From IMG/VR virus record IMGVR_UViG_3300031673_010277, positions 1-42,448 of that record: a stretch of 42,448 nt of DNA; one strand, given 5' to 3'. How positions within the stretch are numbered: the first letter of the stretch is position 1; each line of letters starts with the position of its first letter. This document shows positions 8,476 through 16,611 of this stretch, one piece after another. This DNA comes from a virus. The position numbers and the translations under genes were made by a program. The notes beneath the pieces are model-generated. The model did no database searches. It worked only from the letters and a program-made list of their open reading frames with translations, and had not been told where the DNA came from.

Positions 8476-10131
8476 TTACCCCTTAAAAAATGTCAAAGTA
8501 TCGACAAACCCTGTTGACTCGTCGTAATTGTTTTTAACATGTCTCATAATATCTTTATTTGAAAAACTTACATTCGGAGCGTCGTCATTCATGTTCATAA
8601 TATCAGTCATCTCACCAGATAGATCACCAAATCGTTTCGAGTCGATCATCATAGGTGGATCATATTTTCTAACATACATACAAACCGCAGCAGATAAAGC
8701 AATATCATCATGACACCCTGAATCTGCTTCAACTTTACCGCTTGATTTGGAAACAAGTCCTGTTAACTCAAGTGCCAGTCTTTGTGACTTAACTGACTCT
8801 GGGTATTGTGTCATGTATGAATACAATGCGTCAATCATTAGAGGTCTTGTCTTTGCATTGGTTGATAGACCAGGCACATATGTATTCTGCCCGCGTTTCT
8901 CTTTGTAAAGCATATAGGAGTATTCACTTGCGTTTAAATGCTCTACAACTTGGTTTCCGTAGGAGTTAGATTCAACAACAATCGTTCCTGGATACTCTGT
9001 TGCAGCAACCTTGACAACTTTAACAAAATCAAGGACTTTACATTTGCCTTGATATTCCCAAACTTGCTCTAATGTTTCATAATCCCACACTGTAATTGCT
9101 GATTTATCATTTCCATGCTCGGGTGCGGTATCGACTCCAAGTATATAATGTTTACCAGGTACTGCGTTTGAAAATTTCCATACTTCGCCATTAAATATTT
9201 TAATTTTGTCGATTGGTTCAGCTGCTGCATTTTGCATAGCTTCAACCGTTTCAGCTTCAAAGAATGATCCTTCTGTTGGAAGAAATTTTAGTTCCAATTC
9301 CTGTGCAATACGTTTTGAATCATGATCAAATAGAGCACATTGTGTTTTATACCAATCAGGATCCTCTGCTAACTCAGGAATCATTTTCCAATGAATTACA
9401 AACGGTTCAAAAATATCATCATGAGCAATTGCTTTCATATATCGCTCAAAATACCATTGCCCGATTCCCACTGTCTTATTCGGAGTTGATAGAACAATAG
9501 TTCCATGTGGGATTCCAGCTTTTCTTGCTTGCATCTGGTTTGTTGACAAAGCAGGAACCATTGAAGTCCAAGCTGTACTAATGTGATGGACAAATGCTGC
9601 CTCATCAATAACCAAAAATGTGATTGCCTTACCACGAAGAGTTTTATCAGGTGCATTTGGGTTAACTGGTGATGCATAAACTTTTGAGCCGTTTGTTAAA
9701 ATAAATGAACGCTCAGTTCTCTTTGCAAACCCACGACCAAGAAGTCCTCCGGGTGGTTTCATCCAATCAGGAAGTTTTTCAACCATACCCCTAATTATTC
9801 TTGCAAAGTCTGTAGCTTCAGCACCATCTTTTGATATAATACCAATAACAACATTGTCATAAAAGGTTGTTAACCATGCTGCATATGCCTGAACGACAGT
9901 TGAGATTCCAATCTGTCTACTCTTTAATACTAATACATATTTTTTAAGATTGATAACATCAATCAATTCTGTTTGTTTTGAATAAGGGTTGAATAGTACA
10001 TCCTTGCCGGGAAGTTCCAAATAAACGTAATTTTTACAAAAATAGTTGAAGCTTGCTCGACATTTTAAAAACTCAGCGATATATTGATTCGCTAAGTTTT
10101 TTAACTGTATTGGTTTCCTTATCTTCGCCAT
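8476..10131 (-). CDS. terL: Terminase large subunit (packaging ATPase/nuclease)
   Basis: This is the motor that pumps DNA into the prohead and cuts concatemers. The N-terminal ATPase has a T4-type Walker A variant, LKSRQIGIST (residues 69-78), Walker B FLVIDEAA (172-179) and the coupling motif 'IVLSTPNKT' (212-220). The C-terminal RNase H-like nuclease has all acidic positions: D334 in 'ILGVDTAPEHGNDKSA', E387 in 'TIVVESNSYG' and H474-D475-D476 in 'GCHDDIALSAA'. At 551 residues it is a normal full length. The start is supported by AAGGGG just upstream of ATG. No small terminase gene is recognisable next to it. It lies between a hub-like gene and the HExxH gene. Confidence 0.96.
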   Translation of the reverse strand: MAKIRKPIQLKNLANQYIAEFLKCRASFNYFCKNYVYLELPGKDVLFNPYSKQTELIDVINLKKYVLVLKSRQIGISTVVQAYAAWLTTFYDNVVIGIISKDGAEATDFARIIRGMVEKLPDWMKPPGGLLGRGFAKRTERSFILTNGSKVYASPVNPNAPDKTLRGKAITFLVIDEAAFVHHISTAWTSMVPALSTNQMQARKAGIPHGTIVLSTPNKTVGIGQWYFERYMKAIAHDDIFEPFVIHWKMIPELAEDPDWYKTQCALFDHDSKRIAQELELKFLPTEGSFFEAETVEAMQNAAAEPIDKIKIFNGEVWKFSNAVPGKHYILGVDTAPEHGNDKSAITVWDYETLEQVWEYQGKCKVLDFVKVVKVAATEYPGTIVVESNSYGNQVVEHLNASEYSYMLYKEKRGQNTYVPGLSTNAKTRPLMIDALYSYMTQYPESVKSQRLALELTGLVSKSSGKVEADSGCHDDIALSAAVCMYVRKYDPPMMIDSKRFGDLSGEMTDIMNMNDDAPNVSFSNKDIMRHVKNNYDESTGFVDTLTFFKG

Positions 10132-10160
10132 ACTATTCCCCTTATTATTTTGTTCTAAAT

Positions 10161-11408
10161 TTAGGTTGTTGTCCTATTCGTTCTGATGAGATGTAATTTA
10201 GCAAGAGAGTTCCAATCTTTTTCTCGAAGAAAGGAAATCTCACTTGCTCTAAGCATATACATATCTGTGAAGTCTCGAGTTGGGGTAATTTGTGTATTCA
10301 GCTTTACAGCTTCTCCAACCTCCATTAAATTTAATATTTTCATCATGTTGGCAACCTGAACAGTAAGTTCTGTAAATGTTGAAACTCTTCTTGAATACTT
10401 TGCTCTAATGAAATTTTCATTCAGTTCATATCCAGTGTGATCTTTGTGTATTGCTACTCTGTATGATGGTAATAAAGCTTTGTTATCATAAAATATTTTA
10501 TCTCCTTTTGAGATTAAACCATACGTTTTAGCAAAATCTTCAAGGTCAACATCAATCGTATGAAATAATCTGTCCTTTGGTTTAACGATAAATTTTAATT
10601 TTGGAGCCATGTATGCCATTGCAGCAGATGCCTGATATGAAGTTTGTATAGGATCGGTTGTATAAAAATTGACACCGTCATTACATTTATTAATGATTTC
10701 AGTATTGTCTTGATTTAATGGTAATTGATATAAAACAAATTTGTTTGACGTTGTCATTTTAGCTGTTAGATTTTTTACTCTAACAAGATTATCATAAGTA
10801 CAAAAAATTGCTGCCATTCCATCGTATAAACCAAAAGTTCTGTTTAAATATTGCAAGCATTTATAAAGAGTACTTGTTGGAACAAGAACTTGATCTATTT
10901 TTTCCGAGTTTGCCCCTTGGGTATCCATGCTTAATATTGCTGTTTTTGAAGCCTGATAAACCATGCCCCCAATAATATTTTTTAATGTTTCCCCTATATG
11001 TACAGAATTTACAACAGCATTCATTGTCATATATGCTTGTCTTGCAACACATACAATTTTAAACAGGTATCTATCTTTTTGAATATTCTCTGGCTTTGGT
11101 ACTGAAACTCCCATTGGAATGTTAGATGATAAATACATTATTTCAAAATCTATTTGATCCTGAATTACAGCCTGTGAAGTAGCGTACAATCTGGTTGTCA
11201 ATTTCAGTGGAGTTTGTCCATATATTTTCTCTAAGATAACGTCGTTTGGATCCATCGTAATTTGAAGGATAAATGTTTGATATGGAATATCAATTGACGT
11301 TAGAATAGTAACCGAAACGAGGTCCGGCGTAAGATCTACTTTTCCTATTTTTAGTTCAAATTCATATGTCCTACTTGGACTCCAATATCTACTACGGTCT
11401 TCTGCCAT
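10161..11408 (-). CDS. Putative baseplate hub/tail protein (gp27/gpD-like)
   Basis: A 415-residue protein encoded just upstream of terminase (29-base gap). The first 90 residues read as a beta-rich domain ('YEFELKIGKVDLTPDLVSVTI', 'PYQTFILQITMDPND'), similar to the opening of gp27/late-control-D-type hub proteins, where a conserved strand is followed by 'sv.i....d.py..f.l.l'. The centre holds 'TLYKCLQYLNRTFGLYDGMAAIF', reminiscent of the hub segment in which the next domain loads a small peptide (inference). No enzymatic motif is present. A terminator-like hairpin lies upstream of the start, so this gene probably begins a separate transcript, or is reached by read-through. The ribosome site is AGAGG. 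Alternative: another tail or neck component. Confidence 0.42.
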   Translation of the reverse strand: MAEDRSRYWSPSRTYEFELKIGKVDLTPDLVSVTILTSIDIPYQTFILQITMDPNDVILEKIYGQTPLKLTTRLYATSQAVIQDQIDFEIMYLSSNIPMGVSVPKPENIQKDRYLFKIVCVARQAYMTMNAVVNSVHIGETLKNIIGGMVYQASKTAILSMDTQGANSEKIDQVLVPTSTLYKCLQYLNRTFGLYDGMAAIFCTYDNLVRVKNLTAKMTTSNKFVLYQLPLNQDNTEIINKCNDGVNFYTTDPIQTSYQASAAMAYMAPKLKFIVKPKDRLFHTIDVDLEDFAKTYGLISKGDKIFYDNKALLPSYRVAIHKDHTGYELNENFIRAKYSRRVSTFTELTVQVANMMKILNLMEVGEAVKLNTQITPTRDFTDMYMLRASEISFLREKDWNSLAKLHLIRTNRTTT

Positions 11409-11461
11409 CCTACTATCCTCTTTTCATGTGATTTGTATTTTGTTCCAAAAAAATCTAAACG

Positions 11462-11494
11462 AAAAAAATGGGGAGAGTTTCCTCCCCCCATTTT
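11462..11494 (-). terminator. Rho-independent terminator after the DUF932-like gene
   Basis: On the minus strand the hairpin has a 9-bp perfect outer stem (AAAATGGGG pairing with CCCCATTTT) and an inner G/C-rich extension, followed by a run of seven T (ATTTTTTTCG). That is the layout of an intrinsic terminator for the gene ending at 11508. The + strand is also followed by TTTT, so it could act in both directions. The roughly 50 bases between it and the next start (11408) are AT-rich and probably hold the next promoter, but I cannot pick a -35/-10 pair with confidence. Confidence 0.8.
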
Positions 11495-11507
11495 ATATTT
11501 ACGGCAG

Positions 11508-12449
11508 TTATGATGATTGAAGTCTCTCTAAGACCTCATACATTCTTGGCGGGATAACAAGAACGCTCTCTGCCGCATTCTCAAGAAGACGCTTGCTGTT
11601 CAAGTTCGGCTCAAGGCTACTGTATCTGGCAATCGCTAAAAACACCTGCCATGCCGAGGGTAACGGAGGAGTCGCGCCTTCTTGTGTTGGGGGATTCAGT
11701 TCATTTAAAATAGATGCTATTCTCTCTTTTCGATTTTTACCGATGCCCTCAATAATATCGAGTACAGACAACATCTCATCTTCATTCAATGTGCTTTGAA
11801 AACTTGATGTAATCATGTCCAAAATACTTTCATTGAAGACTTGCATATAAGAACCGACCGCTGCTGATAATTGGGTTGTTGAGCTTTCAACATGAACCTG
11901 TCTCATTTCACCCAAGGAGAAGCCAAATATGGTGCGTCCGATTTGACGCCCTATGTTATCAATTGCTATACCAAAACCCAGTGTGGCTGCTCTTGTGCCG
12001 TTGTAGCTATTGTTTACAATCATAACGGGAAGAACATCACCGGCTTGAGATGTACTTTGGCTGCTTTGCAGAATGATTTCATTTCTCATCCGGCAAAACG
12101 AATCCCAAAGGATTGTATTTTCCTCAAGGATTGGCATTCCAACGCTTTGTATAGCGTCTCTGATCCGTTGATTTACAATGTCGTTACCAATGAATTTGTA
12201 AAGTTCAGAAACATATCCTGCATAGTTATATTCTTGTTCCTCAGGACCTTTTGAAAATATACCGATTAATGGAGTATCAATTCCATCGGTAGGATGTGTG
12301 TTCCCAGGCAATTCACGAGAATCGAATTGCGGCTTGAGTTCACGATAAACAACTTCGCCATATCTATCGACGTAGCTGTACAAACCTTTGAAGGAGAGAG
12401 TTGTGTTTAGGCCCATTGCCTCTGCTCTCTCGCTGAAGGGTGTTCTCAT
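11508..12449 (-). CDS. Hypothetical protein, weakly DUF932-like
   Basis: A 313-residue protein of unknown function. Its start is well supported: GGAAGGAG lies 6-8 bases before the ATG, even though the ATG is inside the 3' end of the upstream gene (86-base overlap). The middle segment 'VNNSYNGTRAATLGFGIAID' and the later 'LPSAWQVFLAIARYSS' resemble two conserved blocks of DUF932 phage/plasmid proteins ('ltNShDGs.a...g..pvr' and 'gTaW...navteY'), with similar spacing; this is my inference and needs a profile search. The base composition looks richer in GC than that of neighbours, and a strong terminator follows. Both fit a highly expressed, separately regulated gene. Confidence 0.45.
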   Translation of the reverse strand: MRTPFSERAEAMGLNTTLSFKGLYSYVDRYGEVVYRELKPQFDSRELPGNTHPTDGIDTPLIGIFSKGPEEQEYNYAGYVSELYKFIGNDIVNQRIRDAIQSVGMPILEENTILWDSFCRMRNEIILQSSQSTSQAGDVLPVMIVNNSYNGTRAATLGFGIAIDNIGRQIGRTIFGFSLGEMRQVHVESSTTQLSAAVGSYMQVFNESILDMITSSFQSTLNEDEMLSVLDIIEGIGKNRKERIASILNELNPPTQEGATPPLPSAWQVFLAIARYSSLEPNLNSKRLLENAAESVLVIPPRMYEVLERLQSS

Positions 12450-12789
12450 CTAAGTCTCCTTCCGGTATTATGTTTTTTCCAGATACAATGGGTTTCAAGG
12501 CTTCAACAATTTTCATTTTCATTGTTTCCTGAAACATATCCATTGAACCGTCAAAAACAGCTTGGGTTAACATGTTAGCAATAATGTCTAAAGCACTATC
12601 CATTGTTGCTTCCCCATGTGGCCCATATCTGTTTTTCATTATAAAAAATTGATTGTCTTTATCAAGAGATAGTACCATTTGAGCATTATACATTTTATCT
12701 TTTGATGTTGGTCCACGTCCAAGACCTATACTGCCACCGCCACCATCTCCTGATGCCTTTGAATGAAAGTTGTATTTCCCAGGTGCCAT
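12364..12789 (-). CDS. Hypothetical 141-aa phage protein
   Basis: Not recognised. The start is supported by AAAGGAG five bases before ATG. The N-terminus is Gly/Ser-rich and flexible (SGDGGGGSIGLGRG); the rest is helical ('DSALDIIANMLTQAVFDGSM', 'FQETMKMKIVEALKPIVSG'), suggesting a small oligomeric protein. The last 28 codons overlap the start of the downstream gene in another frame. The gene follows the 190-residue gene without a gap (its ATG is immediately after that stop), so they are one transcription unit. No metal-binding or membrane motif. Confidence 0.5.
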   Translation of the reverse strand: MAPGKYNFHSKASGDGGGGSIGLGRGPTSKDKMYNAQMVLSLDKDNQFFIMKNRYGPHGEATMDSALDIIANMLTQAVFDGSMDMFQETMKMKIVEALKPIVSGKNIIPEGDLDENTLQRESRGNGPKHNSLLQRFVQLRR

Positions 12790-13362
12790 CTATGCTCCTT
12801 TCAATCCATAGTATAATCGTGAAACCAATAAGTTTCTCCCTTCATTTGTGTCTTCATATGGTGCATCAAGAACATCTAATATTTCAGGCATCATTTTCTT
12901 TCTTAACACTTTTGATTTTAAAGGAATTTCAAACGGTGATATAATATTGAATGGTTTTGCACTCCAATAATGTCTTGTATGACCAATTCTTGGTCCAGTT
13001 AATAACATGACAACTGCACCATAATCTGTAAATGTGCTGTATTTCATTTTTATTTTTCTATATCGACCGATAACAACACCAAGTTGATTTCTTGCCCATC
13101 TGGCGACATCCGGATTCCTTGGCCAAAATTTCTTTTGATCTTTTTTAGCTACGAACCACCCACGCCAATCTGAAAACTGACGATGATAGAATCCATCGGT
13201 GAATTTTACTATATCGCCTTTTCTATAATGCATAGTTGGGTTGTCATCTAAATATTCCTTAACATATCGAGTTCGACGTCCATCACGAAACGTGGAACGA
13301 TGCGAACATGCAAAATAAGTACCACTAAATGATTGTTTTACCCAAGGCAATATGTCCTGCAT
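12790..13362 (-). CDS. Hypothetical 190-aa basic protein
   Basis: Not recognised. The protein is rich in Arg, Lys, Tyr and Trp ('HRSTFRDGRRTRYVKEYL', 'HRQFSDWRGWFVAKKDQKKF'). A segment 'MHYRKGDIVKFTDGFYHRQF' followed by 'LGVVIGRYRKIKMKY' and 'YGAVVMLLTG' has the look of a small SH3-like beta barrel of the kind seen in translation or KOW proteins. The ribosome site AAAGGA falls in the last codons of the upstream methyltransferase-like gene (two-base gap). A nucleic-acid-binding role is a guess from charge and fold only. Confidence 0.5.
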   Translation of the reverse strand: MQDILPWVKQSFSGTYFACSHRSTFRDGRRTRYVKEYLDDNPTMHYRKGDIVKFTDGFYHRQFSDWRGWFVAKKDQKKFWPRNPDVARWARNQLGVVIGRYRKIKMKYSTFTDYGAVVMLLTGPRIGHTRHYWSAKPFNIISPFEIPLKSKVLRKKMMPEILDVLDAPYEDTNEGRNLLVSRLYYGLKGA

Positions 13363-13363
13363 T

Positions 13364-13966
13364 TTAAATCCTTTCGATGAAGGACCTTAAGTATATATCC
13401 CTTCCATCAAATTTGAACGCTTGATTTTGTATCCCAACCCTGAAGCGTCCTTCAAGTTCCCAGAACCTTTTCATTCTCGCTGGAGTCCAAATAGATGCAT
13501 GTGGACACGATGGTTCATTGAGAAGTTCGGTTGTAAGTAGAATATTCTTTTCTGTAAAATCAGAACGGTTCGGATTGTCATTTATTATCATTTCCGCAAG
13601 CTGTATATAATTTGGAACAATAACATCTACAAGTCCGCCTTTGTTCAATACAGTTGACACAAGATAAATAAAATATTCAACCTGTGTAAATGTTACGTGC
13701 TCAAGAAAACGATAGATAACAACCCGATCAAATACAACTGATGTTCTTTCCATGAACTCAAATACGTCCATGTTTAAATTTCGGTGCATAGAGATTCTAT
13801 CACCATCCATAACCCACCCATGAAGACAACTCTCCAATTCTCCAGCGTTTGTATCTGTGAAGTACGATGTATCCACATTTAATACAAATTTTGGCATCAT
13901 TGAATCTTCTTTGGTTGACATTGGGAGCGGTTGAAACTTCCCTGCTGCAATGTTTAGTATGCGCAT
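13364..13966 (-). CDS. SAM-dependent methyltransferase-like protein
   Basis: A 200-residue protein with class I methyltransferase layout: an N-terminal strand and loop 'MRILNIAAGKFQPLP' at the motif I position, 'FVLNVDTSYF' ending in an acidic residue at the motif II position, 'FDRVVIYRFLEHVTFTQVEY' (motif IV/V region, with 'LEH' as in Methyltransf_11-like proteins), then 'VLNKGGLVDVIVPN' (post-motif strand-turn). The Gly-rich loop is degenerate (AAGKF rather than GxGxG), so activity is uncertain. I chose the ATG at 13966 because GAGG lies five bases upstream; a GTG two codons earlier overlaps the upstream stop. The substrate is unknown; it could be DNA, a nucleotide precursor or a protein. 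Confidence 0.5.
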   Translation of the reverse strand: MRILNIAAGKFQPLPMSTKEDSMMPKFVLNVDTSYFTDTNAGELESCLHGWVMDGDRISMHRNLNMDVFEFMERTSVVFDRVVIYRFLEHVTFTQVEYFIYLVSTVLNKGGLVDVIVPNYIQLAEMIINDNPNRSDFTEKNILLTTELLNEPSCPHASIWTPARMKRFWELEGRFRVGIQNQAFKFDGRDIYLRSFIERI

Positions 13967-13968
13967 TT

Positions 13969-14700
13969 TCACCTCACATTTTCGTAGACGATTGATTTTG
14001 TAAACGGCTCGATGTAAAATTTGAAATATCTTTCTCTATCAACATCATCCGTATCCATTATTTTCAAAGTTGAATGAGACACTTCGAGTTCACCATATCC
14101 CAATAGAAATATATTGAACTTTCCATTTTTAACTGGTATCCCAAACAACTCGGGATTCTCTGTTTCAAAAAACTCATCTTTAAGTTTTTGTAATCGTGTA
14201 AACAATGAAGCTTTTGTAACATCGAGTATTAAACAAAGTTCTCGATACATTACATCCATTGCTTTATATTTAAAGGAAACCCCTTTTACTTTTAACTCAT
14301 TATTACTATCTAACGCAATATAGGCTTTCCTGTCAATTGATGAAATAAATATTTTGAATGCCTGTCTCAACTCTAATGGCATATGACCGATATTTGTGAC
14401 GTCAAGTTTTCTTCTTAAAATTAAACCGTCATATTGGCGGATTACAATATCATCATCTTCGATATTATTTATGTTGATATAATCATTGATAATGGATTCT
14501 GTTGTTGTTCTCAGTAGAGATGTAATCCTGGGATTGTCACGCATCATTTGTCCGATCATTATATTTCTACCGAGCTTATCCTCAGGATCGATATGTGAAA
14601 GATCATACCCCTTATTTTTCAATATTGTGTAATGGCAGGCTTCAATATCGTAAACACGTAGATCTCTCATTATCAATGGTAAATTTGGATTTAATTCCAT
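13969..14700 (-). CDS. Unknown protein with possible polymerase-palm-like motifs
   Basis: A 243-residue protein, not assigned. Two acidic motifs are spaced as in a nucleic acid polymerase palm: 'RVYDIEACHYTILKNKGYD' (D-x-E after a strand, like motif A, residues 15-33) and 'IVIRQYDGLILRRKL' (Y-D-G between two strands, like motif C, about 85-99), joined by a helix-rich 50-residue segment. 'VKGVSFKYKAMD' follows. This pattern is suggestive only; fingers and thumb would be minimal. The start at 14700 has no visible Shine-Dalgarno sequence and lies directly after a large hairpin, so the start is less certain than for neighbours; ATG at residue 11 is an alternative, also without a ribosome site. 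It is followed by the methyltransferase-like gene. Confidence 0.35.
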   Translation of the reverse strand: MELNPNLPLIMRDLRVYDIEACHYTILKNKGYDLSHIDPEDKLGRNIMIGQMMRDNPRITSLLRTTTESIINDYININNIEDDDIVIRQYDGLILRRKLDVTNIGHMPLELRQAFKIFISSIDRKAYIALDSNNELKVKGVSFKYKAMDVMYRELCLILDVTKASLFTRLQKLKDEFFETENPELFGIPVKNGKFNIFLLGYGELEVSHSTLKIMDTDDVDRERYFKFYIEPFTKSIVYENVR

Positions 14701-14709
14701 TTAAGAAAT

Positions 14710-14774
14710 GGGGGGTGAGGGTCAGGAGCCGGACCGTGATTGATGCAATGCACCCTGACCGAACTACACCCCCC
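14710..14774 (-). terminator. Large G/C-rich hairpin, probable terminator or RNA stabiliser
   Basis: Outer arms GGGGGGTG (14710-14717) and CACCCCCC (14767-14774) pair over 8 bp. Inner arms GGTCAGG (14720-14726) and CCTGACC (14754-14760) pair over 7 bp, with an asymmetric internal loop between them. In the minus-strand direction the stem is followed by ATTTCTTAA, only a weak U-run. It lies between the 243-residue gene ending at 14782 and the one starting at 14700. It may end or protect the upstream transcript, or hide the downstream start. Confidence 0.6.
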
Positions 14775-14781
14775 AAACTCC

Positions 14782-15513
14782 TTACGCCAATGTGTCGATA
14801 ATGACGTTGTCGATTTGAAGATGATGGTTAATATCTTCAATCGTTGCCTGCCGCTCAAGCAGCCAATTGATAGCATCCTGATTTGATTCAAGACCTTCGG
14901 CCTTTGAACTTTGTTTGTATCGTAACTGTAATGCTTCAATGTCGAGTGCCTCGCTCAGCTTATGGCGAACATCGGCCGGATCTCTTGTGATAATTGAAAT
15001 GCTTGTATCCTTTTTCTTTGCACGCACAATTGCGTATGGAATCAATGCATCATCAATATCATTACAAAATGTTGAGATCAGCCCTGTGCGAACTCCGTAA
15101 CTTTTTACGAAGATACCGTTGCCCAGATCATAAATGATTCTGAAACCATTGCTGTAGATCTGCATATCCATTGCAGGTTTGTTTAACACTGGAAGCAAAT
15201 GTGCATCATCAAAAACAACCATGCGTCTTTTCTCTTCACTTCCTTCTGATGTTTCAACAGGAATAGTTACAAGCAATTGCTCGTTTGCATCAACATTGGT
15301 GATAGCCATTGTTGGTTTCCTGATGTTTGGAAAGTTTGCAACATTTGCTGTAAACCAATCCGCCAAACATGCAATTTCAATAATTGTCGGATCCACAGTT
15401 TCTTCTGCTTGGACCTCTTCTGTCTCTGGTGGAATATCCAAATCTGCTTCGGAAAATACCACCGGTTCTTCTGTTACTCCGTTTTTGACCATTTGAGATA
15501 AATTGTCATTCAT
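14782..15513 (-). CDS. Hypothetical 243-aa phage protein
   Basis: Not recognised. The first 45 residues are acidic and low-complexity (Glu/Pro/Val-rich), probably a disordered tail. The remainder is mixed alpha/beta: 'RRMVVFDDAHLLPVL', 'QIYSNGFRIIYDLGNGIFVKSYG', 'SISIITRDPADVRHKLSEAL', then a helical C-terminus. The base composition looks richer in GC than most neighbours. The start has AAAGGAG upstream. It is followed by a strong hairpin, like two other GC-richer genes in the window, so it is probably well expressed. No catalytic motif is visible. Confidence 0.5.
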   Translation of the reverse strand: MNDNLSQMVKNGVTEEPVVFSEADLDIPPETEEVQAEETVDPTIIEIACLADWFTANVANFPNIRKPTMAITNVDANEQLLVTIPVETSEGSEEKRRMVVFDDAHLLPVLNKPAMDMQIYSNGFRIIYDLGNGIFVKSYGVRTGLISTFCNDIDDALIPYAIVRAKKKDTSISIITRDPADVRHKLSEALDIEALQLRYKQSSKAEGLESNQDAINWLLERQATIEDINHHLQIDNVIIDTLA

Positions 15514-15537
15514 TACAATTAGTTCTCCTTTACATTT

Positions 15538-15888
15538 TTATTTTTTCCACTTGGTGCTTTCTTCTTCGGGATCTTTTCTCCACTCTGATGGATTAATATC
15601 AGCAAATGTTTCTAATGCTGCCCCTGCCAATGCAAAGACTTTAACTAATTGTTCGTATGCCTCAACTGGTGCTGAACCTTCCTTCATTTCTTGTGAGTCG
15701 AATAACCACAATGGTGGATCTTCATCCCACTTTCCCGAGTAACACTTTTTGGCTTTTTGCAAATATTCCTCAATGAACAAAAGGAAACTTGCAAAGTTGA
15801 GAGATTTTAAATCAGAGTATTCGCCAAAACAACATCTCTGATATTCCCTCTCGCGTTGATACAGTTCGAAAAGTCCTCTTACATCCAT
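15538..15888 (-). CDS. Hypothetical 116-aa protein, possibly MazG-like
   Basis: A small, probably all-helical protein. The segments 'LNFASFLLFIEEYLQKAKKCY' and 'EAYEQLVKVFALAGAALETF' resemble paired helices with a patterned acidic motif, similar to small phage proteins annotated as MazG-like nucleotide pyrophosphohydrolases. The full E-x2-E ... E-x2-D metal motif is not evident, so this is a weak inference. The C-terminus is charged (RKDPEEESTKWKK). The ribosome site AAGGAG is well placed. It lies between the TIM-barrel gene and the acidic-tail protein in the same operon direction. Confidence 0.4.
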   Translation of the reverse strand: MDVRGLFELYQREREYQRCCFGEYSDLKSLNFASFLLFIEEYLQKAKKCYSGKWDEDPPLWLFDSQEMKEGSAPVEAYEQLVKVFALAGAALETFADINPSEWRKDPEEESTKWKK

Positions 15889-15903
15889 AAACTTCTCCTT
15901 GCG

Positions 15904-16611
15904 TTAATTTACCAATGATTGTAAATAATTGGCATTTTTATTCAACTTATGTTGATGTTCGGGCATATATTCTAATACAATATCACCATCCCATTTATAC
16001 CGATATTTTAATTCTTTAACAAACTTCACAAGATTTAAATTTCCCACTGGTGAATTAAATGGAAGATGTTGACCGTGCCCTTTAGCTCGATTGGATAAAT
16101 GTATAACAGATGTATATCTTAATAGGAAGGAAATAATTTTAGGGTCAAACCACAATTCTTCAATGTGGCTTGTGTCTATAACCATTCGTAATGATGGTTG
16201 ATATATCAATATAAATTCCACTATCTCTAATGGACTTCGCAGATATTTATTACTTTTCCACCCAAATGTTTCAATACACAAACATGTCTGTGAATGACAT
16301 CTGAAGAAAAACTGATCTATAAAATCAGTAAGCCCTTTATTTGGATGAATAACATATTTGACACACCCTGTTTTTTCAAATATCTCATTGATCATTGTAC
16401 ATATTTTTTCTGCCGGCAATTTTAATGTGTCCAGTGGTAAGTGTGTTGCCCGCACTTTTGTATTATTTTCTTCTATAGATTTGAAGACATCATCTGAATT
16501 GATTACATAATTTTCATATTTGTACAATGCAAGCTGAATGCTCGGTGGGATATTCTCTGTATAATATCTGTTATCATCACCGAACCCATACGAAACTGAA
16601 ACATTTATCAT
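15904..16611 (-). CDS. Xylose isomerase/endonuclease IV-like TIM-barrel protein
   Basis: A 235-residue member of the AP endonuclease family 2/sugar isomerase TIM-barrel superfamily. Residues line up with the endonuclease IV metal cluster: H57 (THLPLD), H89 (VIHPN), E114 (CIETFG), D146-x2-H149 (IDTSH), H171 (VIHLSN), H182 (GQHLPFNSPVG) and E214 (IVLEYM). Only the Asp of the DRH motif seems replaced. So it could be a metal-dependent AP endonuclease for repair of modified or deaminated DNA, or an isomerase/epimerase. Its ATG overlaps the FolE2 stop by four bases (ATGA), so the two are translationally coupled, which hints at a link with nucleotide or deazapurine chemistry; that link is an inference. 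Confidence 0.65.
   Translation of the reverse strand: MINVSVSYGFGDDNRYYTENIPPSIQLALYKYENYVINSDDVFKSIEENNTKVRATHLPLDTLKLPAEKICTMINEIFEKTGCVKYVIHPNKGLTDFIDQFFFRCHSQTCLCIETFGWKSNKYLRSPLEIVEFILIYQPSLRMVIDTSHIEELWFDPKIISFLLRYTSVIHLSNRAKGHGQHLPFNSPVGNLNLVKFVKELKYRYKWDGDIVLEYMPEHQHKLNKNANYLQSLVN

Noticed and set aside
11409-11461. Promoter for the hub-like/terminase operon
   Set aside because: The stretch is AT-rich with TACAAAT-like sequence, but no consensus is known for this phage polymerase, so no promoter is called.
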